Origin: Centroberyx gerrardi | Taxonomy: Eukaryota > Chordata > Actinopteri > Beryciformes > Berycidae | Direction: 5' to 3' | DNA length: 64,000 nucleotides | NCBI RefSeq assembly: GCF_048128805.1 | Contig: NC_136016.1 | Coordinates: 15,185,676 to 15,249,675 of the forward strand | Shown: positions 12,753-27,648 of the stretch, one piece after another | Layout: each line of letters opens with the position of its first letter | Numbering within the stretch: the first letter of the stretch is position 1 | The notes under the pieces: generated by a model | The model's input: only the letters and a program-made list of their open reading frames with translations | Database searches by the model: none | Told to the model about the DNA's origin: nothing | Position numbers and translations under genes: made by a program

Positions 12753-15700
12753 TAGGCCAACCTAACCAAAGAGGGAAGAGTCAGAAACATCATGGAGAAG
12801 GATTGTTCTCTACGGGACTGTCACAGGAACAGAAGCCATTCGACTCTGAGGATGTGATGTATTTGAAACTTCCTTCTTCTTCATCTTCTTCTTCTGTTTC
12901 TTACAATGACAGACAGCTATAAACATTTGAAAAAGAATGTTGCATTATATATACAAAGACAACAGGCATTTCACTTCAGTCTGACAATTGTCATGTCAAG
13001 TTTTTGTCAAGTTTTTCTGTATTTTCAACGCTACAGAACCGATGGTCAGATAAACACAACACTGTAGCCAAGGCACATGTCTCAAATCTTATGGATTGAA
13101 ATTAAAATGCAGATACAAACTCCTCAATATAATAGATCAAATAGAATACTACATGTGATGCATGTAGGGTTTATACATGCCAAAGCAATAGTTTTCAGAC
13201 AGTGTTCCTGTTGGAAGTCAGTTAACACACCGTACTGTACTGTAGGACTGTAGATTGCACAATGCACTTAGCTGCCACTGTCATTGTTGGCAGTGGCAGG
13301 CCATGGATGGGGGGAACGAAGGTGGGCAGGGACAAAAATCAAGTAACTTTATACATATTGGGATTGGAGCAAGGGGTTCAAATGTGTTTGTTTCCTTTTT
13401 TGATTAACAGTTAAAGTAGTATGATGAGTTGTGAATTGAATTCTTCGAACACAAACTCAGTATTAGAGGGGAAACTGCAAGCTGATGAGTGACCTAAAGA
13501 AGGATCTATTAATGCTGTAAAAATACTTGAAGTTTGGATCACTTGCAAAACAGCTCCTATTGTAGCAAGTGACAACAACGCTCAATCAACAAGGGCTGAT
13601 GTACTCCACTAACAACATAGGCACTGATGAGGTGTGTGAGGGTATATTTATTTTAATATGCAATATATCTATATATTTTTTTGATTCATTGTCTGAGGAA
13701 CTATTTTGTACTTTGTCTTTATGGATGGGGAGTTTGAGACAAGCTTGGAGAGAGGGCGTTCAGTATCTGTGAACAAATGCATACTAAAATTCAAGCATCA
13801 GGTAAATGTGTGAATTCATTTGTTAATTTATTGTAAGCTTTGCTAAACACCTGTAAGCTGTAAGTTCTTTTTGTGTCCAATGGAAAAATACCTGGAAATT
13901 GTAATATGCATATTATAACATATTTATACCAATGTTTAGGACAAACTACAAGCCCATAATGATTCGCAAAAGATAACTACTTTAACTTGTGCATGACTGC
14001 ACATGAACATAGTTTACGACATAGCAATCGTAAAATGTAAATTATGTACACATTTAAACTTAAGAATAGCTGAAATGTAAAACAGATTTGAAGGATGTAA
14101 AAACAACCACTACTTGTTCTAAGGAGGCACAGTCAGCCAGACAAACAGGCTACAGTAGATCTACCTGTCCTGTAAGAAGATTTGATGGGATTTGATTTGA
14201 TTGTCAGCCAGCTTTTGAGATCCGCACAGCTTTAGACTTTAAATACCCTTCTTACAGAGAAGAGAAGGGCAGGCTACCAAAGCCTTATCATATCTGTGTG
14301 AGGGGATGGCTCTTGTGTTTGTTCTGTGGCAGCGAAGTCTTACCAGAAATACGGCATCATGTGACATGGTACAGGCCAAAGTTCTCGGCTTCTCTATTTG
14401 ATCACAAAGATTTTGTTTGAGGACTGATGAACTATTCTCTGATGCAACAGTGAGATAAAACACACACACAAAAATCTCCTAAGGGATGCCACTATTGTGC
14501 GATATCAATACTGGGTGAATTTCCCCATACTATCTTTCCATGTAAACCTGAATTATACTCAAACTAGATCCGTTCTGCCGTTTGAGTTGACGGTGAACCC
14601 CCTGCGGTTTCTGAAACACTTTTAGCAACATCCCTCCCAGGGTGAGCATTAAAGCATGAACTGTGACTCTCAACTTCCTCTTATGCAAGGTGTCACCGCC
14701 TCTAATCAATGGGACTTCAATCAAAGACCCTAATCCCATCAGAATGGCTTTGAGACAACCTGGCAACTCCCTTTCCTAGAACTGCTCCTTGAGGAGAAGC
14801 AAGGAAGAGCTGTTGTCACTGGAGCCAAAACTGTGCAAAAACCTTCACTGGTCCAACAACTGTGTCCCGAATGCCATGTTTTACTTGCTTTGTATGAAAT
14901 CACCAGATTGTAAAAAAGTCTTACTGCACATGTTTTTGTGTGTGCCCTTAAGAACTTTTATAAAAGTGGTTACACTACCAGTTTTGACTCCGGTGGTGAA
15001 AATGACACCTTGCTTTTCCTCATAGGAGCTGCAGGGCAGGCATCCTGGGTTAGGCCCAAAAATGTGGAATCATGGAAAAATGAGTTTTAATTAATCCCGT
15101 CTCTGGGGTATACATGTGTTGCAGTACCCTTCAGTCTGCGTACATTTGTGGGATACCAAATAATGTAACTAATCCTATTGAGCTGTCATTCAGACATTAG
15201 AAATTGATCATTTGACATAATGAAATTACCTCTACTGTATGTATGTATGTGTCATGAGATGTAATATGTGTAAGCAAATAAAAGAATTTATGGAGGTGGA
15301 AGTCCACTTACTGTTGTAGCTGCACACTTGTAAACAAACCTTTTTCTACACATCTGATGTTGCTTATCACACTCGCACAAAGATGCTACACACACACAGA
15401 CACACATGGAGGAACTGTGGCACATTACTTATTAGGGACACACACACACACACACACAAAGTTTTCTAGGGTAGATAAGGCAGAGAATGAACTTGAGGAA
15501 CCTTGGGCTTGGCTGAGACAGTGCTCGTTCTTACTCGTATATCGTGCGGGGATCTAAGTGGCTCCAAAGCTGGATGAGCCCCTGGGGAAAGAGGATCAGC
15601 GGATTGGCTCTGATCCTCTCCCGATACACCGTTGTCTGGCTGTGGTGTTTTCTGACCGTTCAACATCATGTCACGCTCTCTCCAGCTTCTGCACGCACAT

Positions 15701-16774
15701 ATCTGGAAACGGCATGGCGTGATGGCCACTGCACACAGTTGTTTATCACTTTTAAACCGGACAGACGCATTATTATACTTGTGCACTCAATCATACTTGT
15801 GCACGACATGGGATATTTGAAACACAGGACCATAGGACAAGCCCTATTATCTAACTTTTCCAGCTTGACAACCCTGCCTCACTATGACCATTCCCCTGTT
15901 CCCCTCACTTGCAGCCCCTGTGCGTGTGTGAGTGTGTGCACACAGTGTGTAGGTAATATCAGCAAACTGACACAGGAAAGTTAGGTCAAACATTTCAACT
16001 GAAAAACAGATGTCTACAATATCAGCAACTGATTGATTGTAAATGCAGACAAGCGTACAAGTGTAGCCAAGGGCCTAATCATATCTTGCAATACTTCAAT
16101 CGAGAAACAACAGAAGGTTGTTATTATAGAAAATAATGGAACGGGTACTTGAGTAGTAGGTACTGTTTACCACCTGTTACGCTTACATTGCATGAATCAC
16201 ACGGTAAATTGCTTCCCCTCAGAAAGAGAAAGTAAGAGAAAGAGGGTGAGAGTGAGAAGGGGAGAGACAGAGCACAAGGAGAAAGAGTAATTGTCTTTAT
16301 TTAAGCCAAGCTCTATAATCTCCCCGGTAACCTCACGCAGTTTCCCTCTCTGCAAGCTGAAGTCAAGGCAGGGCTGCAATCTGTCCTTGGCCAGAACGAC
16401 ATCTCCAGCTAATCCCTGTTGTCTTTTCTTGAAGGCTGAGTGCTGTCCAACCTCTTCACACTTGTATTAATAGCAAGGATGGAAATAGCGATGGAAGACT
16501 TCATCAAATTAGTATTGTTGCTATTTGTCATTGAAAGTTTACTCACATAGGAGTAATTATTAGATAGTATTTATCTAGAAAATTAACCAAAACTACATAA
16601 CAGATGAAATCAATAACAGATCATGACCAGGTTGGTGTATTTCACAATAAGAGCAGGTAACTCTAATGTACATGCAGTGTATTTTTCAAGTATTTATCAG
16701 TTATTTGTCGTTGTGACAGCAGTAGACATGAGAGAGATGAGACTCAGTGAGAAGTACATGGCAAACAAGTGATG
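12753..16774. other. pde6c 3' UTR and intergenic DNA up to fra10ac1
   Basis: No gene recognised. Short ORFs here lack splice context and family resemblance. Possible pde6c polyadenylation signals are ATTAAA at 13101-13106 and AATAAA at 15277-15282; neither can be chosen from sequence alone. (CA)n runs lie at 15389-15405 and 15437-15459. A purine-rich GAGAAAG tract lies at 16220-16285. Confidence 0.5.
15277..15282 (+). terminator. Candidate polyadenylation signal AATAAA
   Basis: A canonical hexamer in CAAATAAAAG, about 2.8 kb after the pde6c stop. It is the clearest plus-strand AATAAA before the convergent gene fra10ac1, but would imply a long 3' UTR. The weaker ATTAAA at 13101 is an alternative. 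Confidence 0.3.
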
Positions 16775-16780
16775 TTTATT
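16775..16780 (-). terminator. fra10ac1: fra10ac1 polyadenylation signal (AATAAA on the minus strand)
   Basis: TTTATT on the plus strand reads AATAAA on the minus strand, about 155 bases after the fra10ac1 stop codon. It is the first canonical hexamer after the stop and implies a short 3' UTR. Confidence 0.6.
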
Positions 16781-16932
16781 TCTGTAGCCGGAATGGAACG
16801 TACACGGACACAGACACACACACACACATGCACGCACACAGAGGAAAACAAGAAAAAAACATCCTCTTTACAGTCAATGGTGTTGCGGAAGGAAGTGTAG
16901 TTGCGGCAGGGCTGTAGCTGGTGCCAGGTGAG

Positions 16933-18694
16933 TCAAAGGAACATGTCCTCGAAGTACTCATCAAACTCCTCCTCCCTGAACAGACACGGCAAAACAAAAA
17001 CACACCTAAAATTCAGCTTCTGCCACTGTGTACTCGTGGTGATGCAGGGTTAAATGATTGTTTTTGTATGGGTGGCCCCCGACTGTAGCCCTGGCAGTGG
17101 CAGCGCTATGCTCTACACGCTCGGCTACACTGGAAATTGATTCTCTAAACTTGAATTTTAAAGAGAGCAAACGGACCCACATGCCTTTGCAGGAACCCTT
17201 TGAAAGTGTTTCATTTCTGAGGTTGTTTTGTAAAGGCAGGTGGGGCAGCTAAACCTAACCCTAACAAGCAATGTTACTATTTTTCTACTGTTCATTTAGG
17301 CTGTTCAAAAACATCTAGATGAACACTTTTTATACATTAACACCTTTTCTGGAAATGTGAGATCTCCTGCTGCTTCCATTGAACTATGACATTATGATAT
17401 GAGCTTGACACGCTCTAAAAGTGCACCTAAAGGTAAAGTCTCCTTTTTTAAGAATTTGAGAGCACCCCAATCACTATATAACACACAGTGTAATTAAGGA
17501 ATTGGTCGTATATCCTTCTGAGACATGCATACTTGTATAAATTTCACCAGGGGGGACGGACCTCATGGTGAGCCAGGAGCTGGAAAGGCTTTACTGTCCC
17601 GCTAAAGGACACTTAAACACCTAAAGACAGCTTTGTGGAGGGGCTCTAAGTGGTCTATGTACTTTATAGGGTTCAGCGTCCTATGTAGGCTAAGTAGTCT
17701 GTGATGGTCTTACAGCAGCTCATTGGGTGTGATTTAATATGAACATTAGCTCTTAATCTCACCTTGACTTTTCCTCCACCGCAGGGGCGGGCCCTCGCCA
17801 GTGCTCCGCCTCTGATTGGCCCTCTGGCTCCTCCCCAGCCTCGCTGTCTGCTAGGAGAGGTTCAGAGAGCAGTCAGTCACGCCAGCATGAAACAACGATT
17901 ATGTCAACGAACGACCCTCATTTGTCAGTTTATATGTCAGGGTTCCCACTGTGGCTCTGATCTAATATTCAATGACTTTCCATAACTAAGTTGGAGCATT
18001 TCCACCATCTAAAACAGTATTCCTCCCTGGTTTGTTAATGTTGTTTTTCAGCTCAGAAAAACAGCTGAAAACCACCATCTAATGCGATGAATGCGCGAAA
18101 CAAGTTGGAAAATACATTCTGGTATATTCCTGTAAAGGGACCCATTTGTAAAATCCCTTGATATTGCCTGACTTCCCAAGAATTTATCAAACTCCCTGAC
18201 CTTCCCTGTTTGGAACGCACCTCTTAAAATCCCATGATATTCCAGGAAACCAGTGGGAACTTTAAAATGTGTCCAATTCAACCTTGAATAGCTGCTTTAA
18301 ATGTGTGTGTGAGCGAAAGAGAGAGAAAGGCAGTATTGGGGGTAGTGGTGGGAGGCAGTAGTGGGAGGCAATATTTGTGTGTTTGTGTGGATTCCAATGG
18401 ATGTTGAACTCAATGGCCTAACCTCTGGACAGAGAAGGGTCATTTTTATTATGTATATGTCCGCCCACACCACCCACCCATCCCTCCATCCATCCATCCA
18501 TCCAGACCCTGGAATGTGGCCTTCATCTTCTTAAGGTTACACAAAGAACGGGGGCACGAGGGCAAAGACATACTTCATTTTATATTGCTCACAAGGGTAA
18601 AGGAGGGAAAGAAAGAAAGAAAAAAAGAAAGAAAGAAAGAAAGAAAAGACAGGAAATAGAAAGAATGAAAAAAAGATAAATAAGGAGAGAAAAT

Positions 18695-18731
<37 letters not shown>

Positions 18732-18783
18732 AAGAAAAGACAGGAAATAGAATGAAAAAAAAAGATAAATAACGAGAGAAAAT

Positions 18784-18866
<83 letters not shown>

Positions 18867-21800
18867 TGAGTAAATGCAGGCCTGCTGTCAGTCTATTACT
18901 ATTAACTCCGGGGCTAATGGATGTGTGTTTTCCAGAGGGACAGTCGGGTTGTTTTCACTCTGAAAGTTTGGCCCAGAGGCCTGGGGGAGTAGATGATAAA
19001 CTGTCCAATGTGTGTGTGTCTGTGTGGTAAAATAGTGTGTGAGTGTGTGTGAGTGTGTGTGTGTGTTAGGGAGGTTATGAAGGCTACCTTTGTCCGAGTC
19101 CTGCGACTCGTCTGAGCTGCTGGAGGAGGAGGAGTGATCTGTGGAGAGAGGAGAGGAAGACAGAGCGATAAACAGAGTTATAAAATAAACTACGCTTTAC
19201 CGTAAAGGGAAAAGTGCAAAATAATGGCGTCAAAGACAAATGAAAAATAAAAACGGTATCGCTTCCAAGAACTTAACGTGAAATAGAACAGGCTGTTCCC
19301 CTCTCACTCGATTACTGCCTTGAAATTAATGAGGCCTTTTACTTTGTTAAGAGAGGAGAGGAGAGGAGAGGAGAGGAGAGGAGAGGAGAGGAGAGGAGTG
19401 GAGGGGAGAGGAGAGGAGAGGAGGGGAGAGGAGAGGAGAGGAGAGGAGAGGAGAGGAGAGGAGGGGAGGGGAGAGGAGAGGAGAGGAGGGGAGAGGAGGG
19501 GAGAGGAGAGGAGAGGAGGGGAGAGGAGAGGAGAGGAGAGGAGAGGAGTGGAGAGGAGAGGAGAGGAGAGAAGAGGAGAGGAGAGGAGAGGAGAGGAGAG
19601 GAGAAGAGAAGCTGTGTGGTTTCACCTCTGTGCCGCTTGTGTTTGTGCTTCTTAGAGTGGGAAGACGACTTGGATCTCCTCTTCTTGTTCTTCTTCTGTG
19701 GTGGTTCCTCGTTCTCCTCTGAACCCCTCGTGGTCTTCTTCTTTGCTTTCACCTCTCTCCTCCTAAAAACACATATTGAGTTACGTTCACAGTGTCAATG
19801 AGTATACGACAACTCCACGCCCAGAAATACTGCTTGAAACCCGTCATGTTCAAAGGCATTTTCAGAGGTACATGAATGATTCTTGGCTAAAATTTTGAAT
19901 GGATGAAGACATTCTAGACATGTTGTTATGAAGCCTAACGGTGTGAAAGGTCTGGGAAGGTTTCAAAAATGTATGATCATGTCATAAATGTATAACCTGA
20001 TGGGCAAAAAGAGTGTTGGCTTACTTGTGGTGGTAGTTGAGTTTGAAGGAGCATTCAGGGCATAGTCCTAGCAAAGAGAGCGCCAGACAATATGGCATCA
20101 TCATCATCGTCATCACTTTGGCACATATATTGTTTATTATTTGTAGTAGTATTGCTGTTGTTGTTATTGTTATCATTATAGCTATAATCAGAGTGCTATA
20201 ATTTTGACCTTTGCACTCCTTATGACTGGTTGATTGTAATGTTGCTGAACTGGTAAATGAAGCTTATTCTACAGTTGCAGTCACTGTAAGTTGCTCTAAA
20301 TAGGAGCATCAGCTAAATGTCTAAGATGTAAATGTAAATCTCTAATTTATTTAAATGGCAGCTGATGCTCTCACCCAGAACAACTTATAGTAAGAACCAC
20401 AGTAGAATAAAATTAAATACATAAATCGCCAACTCTACAAGCAGCTAACAGTAAGAAGTACAAAGGTCAAAGCGACAGCACCCTGACAGGAGTTGTAACA
20501 AGTTTCCTGTGTCCCTGCAATGGCCGTGCATAATAAAGACGAGCTCGCTTGAGACGTTAAGAGCCAGGCGGGAAAATATTCTTTTGACAAGACAGGGGCA
20601 GGATTAGGGGCAAGCTGGGGAAGAAGGTGGAGAGGGGGAGGTGAAGTGGTCCTTGAAGAGATGAGGACATGAGGATGAGCAGAAAGAATTCGTCTGGATC
20701 CGACCTGTTGCACTAGCTTGTTAAAACCGCCTGTCATTTCCTGCTTGACTAAGTTCACTATGACTGGTGGGTCTTCCAATTATGGTAATTATTCTAACAG
20801 GATTGTCTACAGTATGATACCTGAAGGAGGATTATTATGCACTGAGTCTTAGGCAGGAGCCTCCACCCAGACACAGTCACAGTCACTCACTCACTCCTTT
20901 TAAGAATGATCTGAGAAAATTGAAAGATAATTTGTGGCTTACTGAGTTTGACCAGTGCGTTCCTCTTCTCTCCCTGTTCCACGTAGGCAAAGTTCACCTC
21001 CCAGCTCTTTAGGCCGTCCTGCTTCTCACAACGCTTGTTACCGCACTGGAACTGACCTGCAAGACCAGAGAGCGCGTTCACACATACACACACACGTAAG
21101 TCTAAGTACTGAAAATACTAATTTTGGCAGGTTACATTTACATTATACTGTACATCAGGCTAGTATAAATGCAGTGCTGTTCTCCTGGGTGTCAACCGGT
21201 GCAATGCGGCAATCTCAGTCAAATAATAAGTACTCTAACGCACACCAGAATTACTTAGATGGACACTTTTATTGATTGGCTACATAATAATTGTAGGCCA
21301 TAGGAGCGAATGACACGTTTCGCATGTTGTTGCTTCGTCAGATGTAGCCGATCAATAAAAGTGCCGATCTAAGTAATTGTGGTGTACGCTTTAATTGCTT
21401 GTTTGTTAACAAGCAACCACCGGTTAGGAGTACAAGGATCGAAGCCACAGTACAAATTTTCCTGTATCCTGAGAATGATAATGTATGATAGAGAAGTGCT
21501 AGGTAAAGAAGTAAAAGCCAGGGAGACTTTTTTTTAATAAGACAGGAATAGGATTGATGCAAGTAGAAGAGAAAGATATGGGGAAAAGGGATATATGTTT
21601 TAGGTTTAAGTCTCCAAAGTTAGGTTGTTTCAGGTGAGCAGCAGCACCCAACTCTGGATCTGCTCACCCTCTGCCATCACTGCATTTTCTTTCTGCCGTA
21701 TTTTCCACTTCCACCTATAGTACCCCCTTCTGTTCCCTCCCATTTGATCTCTCTCTCTCTCTCTTCTGCCTCCTCTCCCTCTACCTCTGCACCTCTCTCT

Positions 21801-24800
21801 CCCCCCCTCCCGCTGCTCTCACTCGTCTCCCCGTTCTCATCATCCCTCCACACACCCCAGCGTCCTCCTTCTTCTCCTCCCTCCTCCCGCTCCCCACCCC
21901 GTCCGGTCCTGTCCCTCGGGCCTCCCTCCAGCCTTCTTGACAGCCTGCCTATTATCCCAAGAGGGGCTTAAGATGGCATTGATCTGGCCTCTGGGGATCC
22001 TCCAGATTGTAACAGAGGGACAGAGTGCGTCAGAGCGGTCCATTCCTGGCCCAAGAATACAAAATGCTCCTTATTCTGAGAGAGGAGAATGACGCCCACC
22101 CCAAACTCCACCCACCTAGATCTGGACTCATTCAGGTGATGCGATGCCACCCGTCATGGCTGCCGGCCACTTGGACCATAAGGCAGACTTTCTCTTCACG
22201 TGTCGTATGAGATTAAGGCCCTATGACGTCAGCTAGAAAGAGAGAGTTCAGGCTCAAGTGCTAGAGTTTGATTGGTTGGGCTTACTTGCAGGCATAAGGG
22301 CAAAATGACATAAAATAGCAGTGAGTGAAATAAAACACAAAAGATATGAGCAGGTGCAGCTGAGATAAAGCCCAGTAGGGCTAGACAATAAGTCACCTAG
22401 ACAATAAGCAATTATGGATCTAGAAAATCTATGGCTCCAGGGTGATTGCTGCAAATATGGAATATTTTGCATATACGGAATAATAAAGCGAATATTTCAC
22501 AAAACCACTTGGATACAACTTTTAAAACCTTTGATATTACTTTTCTGAATTGCCTCTGTTCCATCCAACTTATTTCAAAACTCTATGACTGTTTCCTAAC
22601 TCATACTCTATGAAACAACTCAGATTCAAGTTCAAATGTCAATTTTCAGAATTTGGGAAAGTTGTTCATAAATATTGACTGGCCTGCCCTCGACCACAGG
22701 GATAAAACATAGATATATGCTCAAACTTAAAGGTAACTACCGGTATATAGAAACAAACTATATTAGACAACAACTTCCTAGTTAATCAATCATCTTCACA
22801 GTGGGGGAGTGTAATTTGTCACATGCCAACACAACATAATAATCAAATTCATCAATCAAATTTTCTTCAACAGGCATTAGTCACATTTTTTAAAAAGCTG
22901 CTATGTTTGCGAATAAGCTTTTTTCAGCTACCGTAGAAAAAGCTTATTCGAACTTCAAGGGCAAATGTGGAAACTGTTTTCTCAAACTTTAACAAGTTCT
23001 TAGTGAAGGAAAGTAACAGACTAAAATTCAAATTGTCAATGTATCCCTTTAAATCCTTGATGACTGGTCCCTTTACGTATTGTATGGGTGTGACTTGGGA
23101 CTATGCCACCCTCTTGCCTCGGTGCCAACAACACCGTGAACAGTGACCGGTGCCAGGGAACCTGGGAGAATCCTGTCTCTTCACCATCATCATGACGTCA
23201 GTTACAATCACACTGGAATTCTCCCATGACATGTCTCTCTCTCCCTCTCTCCCTCTCTCCCTCTCTCCCTCTCTCTCTTTCTCTCTCCCTCTCTCTCTTT
23301 CTCTCTCTCACACACACACACACACAACTGAATCAAATGTATACACAAACCAGTCAGCAGCAAGGCAGCAAGAAAAACCATGTGTTCTGCCCTACTGTAA
23401 CAACTACCCATTAAGTGCTCTTGATCAAGGCACTGGCCCTGCCAACTGCTCCAGTGAAGCTGCTCACTGCCCAATTCATAAAAGACTGTGGTTGTACTGG
23501 TAAGTTAGGAGATGTGAGTGTGTGAATGTGTATAACCCTCCCTCTTCTTACAACTACTCCCCTGGGAGGATGCCATTAATAGGAATTTGTTTTTAGGCAA
23601 CTTGCCTGACTAAATAAAGTTTAAAAAGTAAATAAATAGAATTAAAGCAAGCAAACTATTTTTTTTGCCTCTTTCTGGTAGTTTTGAGTCTGAGTTTCCC
23701 TTTCCTACTTAAAAAAATGTGTTTTGTTTCCCCATAAACAGCTAATATGCACAGCCTTTCTCATGGGTGTTGGGATCAAAAGGCAGATTTTCAAAAGTAC
23801 GGCTGTACACAGCATTACTGCTTTACAACATTTTACCACAGGCACATATCTGTGTGTGATGCATGATGAAATGATATGTCCGGCTACTCATGGAAAATCT
23901 CCACTGTGTTTTGCTGACTAGTGTTTGGGTATCCTCACACGTCAGGCAGGCTAGCCTCACGTGCTGCAGGAGGGGACCTGACATTAGGCTGGCTGACTAA
24001 GCCTGTTAGGAGAGGAGACTCCGGTCCTCCTACGTCAATGGATCCTAATGCCACCAGTCAGTGGCCTGAGATCAACAGGGACACGGCCGGACAGATGGCA
24101 GCATGATTAACATTCACTGGATGAAGTCACAGGACAGTGACCCGGGAAGGCATTCTCTCACTTTTTATTAACTCTTAGATAACTGGCAAAGTTGATGAAG
24201 AACACATTCTTATTAAACAAAATGACCAAGAAGGCATTATCATTGACCAAGAACATATTCTTCTTTAACACCAGGCATGCTAAGTTACCTTACAGCATAT
24301 TCTTTTTTAACCAGGTATGTTGACTAAGACCATATTATTAGCTGACCAAACAAGTTACTAGAGAACACATTTATTAGCAAGTTGACTATGGACAGATTAT
24401 TTTTAAATGAGACAAGCTGACTAAGCAAAAAAAACTTTTGGAGAGTAGCTGCAGTTACAAAAATATATACACTCACATCTGGGAGCCTTCTACTGTTGGC
24501 TATTGAGCAACTTCTCTGCAGAAGTTGGGGGTTTTGCTCAAAGGCACTGTAATAGTAGTTTCTGTGGAATTCACATCCACGGGCAGAGTCTTCCAGTATT
24601 GGGATATGAATTGGCAACCATAAGGTTGTTTTTCTGACCACCCAACCCCACCTCAAAAACCCTCTCGACATAGGGGAACTGATTCAGGATCAGAGTCTGC
24701 CTTTTTATACTGGTTGTTCCATAAGATCATATTGACAAGTAATCCTGGCTGCTGACCTAAGATACGATCAGCACTCATTCTATTTTGCAACCTTTATTTA

Positions 24801-27607
24801 CTCCAGAGTGTCCTGTTAAATGAGCAAGCTAAGGAGCATAACATGCAACTGAGATTATGGGTTTGTACAGTATGCGTCTTAAGACCTGCATTGCATGTCA
24901 TCCAATCTTTCCTGTCTCTCTCCACTGGATACTATCTAAAAACTAGACTTTTTGAAACGTTATATTTGAAGGATAGGTTTATTGCACACTGTTTTTCAGA
25001 GCAACACCCTGCCACACACTCACAGTTACACACATTAATACAAGAAGACCAGGCCTGGACAATGACAGTCCTCTATTGTTGGACTGTGACAGCTTAGTGA
25101 ACACAGACTGTGGACTAACGGGTTATCACTTCCACTATTTAAAGTAGACTCAATTACTTGTCTGGGATTGATTTGTTTTGTCTAGCACAACAGAGCCCAA
25201 TTGGACAGCCTTATAAAGGGCAAATGCTGCCCATCTTGGAACCCAAGCCAGGCTAAAGTGAGCATTCAAAGCCATTGAAAGGAACTCAGCTTTTATATGG
25301 CCCATCACTTTCATTTTAATTAAACAGATAATGAGTTGAAAGAGCCGTTCATTAGAAGGGCATGAATGCATTCAATTTCAGTCATTTGTTAGCAGATTAA
25401 ATATATGAAAGTGACAAATATCTATAAACCAAATAAAAAAATATTTTAAATTTGTGAGTTACGATGGCCATAAACCACAAAGTCTTGAAAAAAAAAGGAA
25501 AGAAGGACAGAAAAACAGGTATGGTGTCTCAAAAAATATGAAAATCCTGAACACAAACCCTGAATTCTGCTGGAAGCGAGTCAAGACAATCCTCAGACTA
25601 TGATGTCAGAGAGCTGGCTTAGCGTGGCCTCACACTCCAACTAATGGTGGAGCTGGGAATACAGAGGTAGCAGAGGTGGGTCAATCCTAATCCATGCACC
25701 ATATGTGAGAGAGACAGCTTGGTAGAGTGCGTGTTGAACACTTCTGTTTTTTTTGTTTTTTTTTGAAAGACAAGGAAGTTATATAAGCGAAAGACCTTTC
25801 ACACACCATTCATTCTGACAGGAGGCCCACCAAAAATAAGAATGGCCTCAACTAACTTTGGCCTTTAACCTCCTGCTGACAGCAAGAGTAAAGCTCAATT
25901 TATACCGCGAGGGAAACCCATAGAAAACTGTGATTAAGAGTGAAACACCTGCATGCCTTGCACCCCCACATGTGCATCTGCTCCAGCACAAAATTAGCTC
26001 AAGACACATCTCAATATGCTTCTGTCTCATTCAATATGTGCCTTCCCTTCTGTATCATTAAAAAAAATGATTTCTATTCCCGTATCTGACGCTGAGATGT
26101 AAGGGTTTGGCAAAATTATTCCAATTATGTGAAGAGTGATCTCTTGTAATGTGAGCAATCTTCAAGAAAGAAATGAAATGCACTGTGGTTACATGGCTCG
26201 GGGTCTGTGTTTTCGGAAGCCAGGAGCTATCAAGCTCTTTGAGAAAGGTCTTGACAGCTTCTCCTTCCCCGCGTACACCACTGGAATAAATCATGTGAAG
26301 CTTTCAGGGATATGATTGGTTCTAGACAAAAGGCAAAAACAGGGTGGTGGAGTAGTGGAGCAGGGGTGAGGTAAATGTGAATCTCATTTGTCACTGACTG
26401 AGTTATTTTAAAAATAAAATAAAATAAAGAATTCCTTAAGCTGGAGGGAAGCATTGGGCGCCCCGGAGGAGGAAAACATGTGCTCTTGATGCCATGTGTT
26501 TGATTCCAGCTCATACCCTTTGATGCATGTCATACTTTCTTCTCTTTTGAAAATGAAAGTAAAAATGTCTCCTAACCACACGATAGTTAACCCGTTACCG
26601 CGCTCTCCTTCATCCCACGTCTTTCTCACACTATGGCCATGAAACGACAGGTCAATGCTCTTAGTAATCCACCCGATTAGGTGAACGGTAGTCAGCATTA
26701 CCTAATACCAGCATGACCTAAAGCGCACAGATAGCAACAGACAAACCGCTGATAAGAGGCTGATTTCCAAAAGGGGCAGAGTCGACATATACGTAGTGGC
26801 CTTTATTAGGAACACGACACTAAGACCAATTTCCCTTTAAGACAGTAAAAGGGATAGCTCTGTCTTTTTAAAGAGCTTATCTAATTCATCTGTGAGTGGG
26901 AGTCTCATTCAGCGCTTTTGTTGTCGAGCCAGCACTGCTAGCTAACACATGGCAACAACCAAACCAAGTTCAGGATAAATCACATGAAACACTTCTTAAA
27001 AAGCTTATGTATCCCTTATTATAAAACTGCCTTCTCTTTGCTGCATGACCTGCAGTCCAAGGTGTAAGCATTTGAAGAGTGAACTACTTTGCATCCAATG
27101 ATGAATAAGAGGCAAAACTGCAGCCTGCTTGTTTGTGAATATATACCTCGCTTTATCGGCCTCCATGTTAAACCAAGCTAAAGCCATGACGACAATAATA
27201 CAGACCTCATCCTCCTTCAAACCACAGCCCAAACCCTTTGAACTTTGACTGTGACTGTATTCGCATTTGCATTGATTTCACTGGTTCTAAACACTATTGA
27301 AGAACCACCTCTCTGGGAGCCATCGATGTACTACAAATCACAGACATGACAGGTGAACCGAAATCCCCTTGGCACCAGTGACCTGATCTAATCCCACTTC
27401 CTGTAGAGTGCAGCTGCAGGGGGTGAACTGTCAGAGGGCAGGATTACACAGTCTTAATCTGGAACAACATATTGGCTTATTCAGATTTCTAAGAGATACT
27501 GTGGGTGTGTGTATGGATGTGTGTTTCATTTCAGATTGCATCTTTATTGCTTATTTCCCCTGTTTTCTCATGTGTTGACGTGGACATAAGTCAATTATTC
27601 AAGTGTG

Positions 27608-27648
<41 letters not shown>

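Noticed and set aside
15544..15984. 146-codon open frame upstream of the fra10ac1 3' end
   Set aside because: No domain, composition or splice support; low-complexity ends. Chance ORF.
21318..21341. Hammerhead-ribozyme-like core (CTGACGA ... GAAA, minus strand) inside the 21238-21390 foldback
   Set aside because: Stem II (GCA/TGC) and stem I can be drawn, but the 32 bases after GAAA do not form a stem III next to a cleavage triplet. Probably coincidence or a ruined copy.
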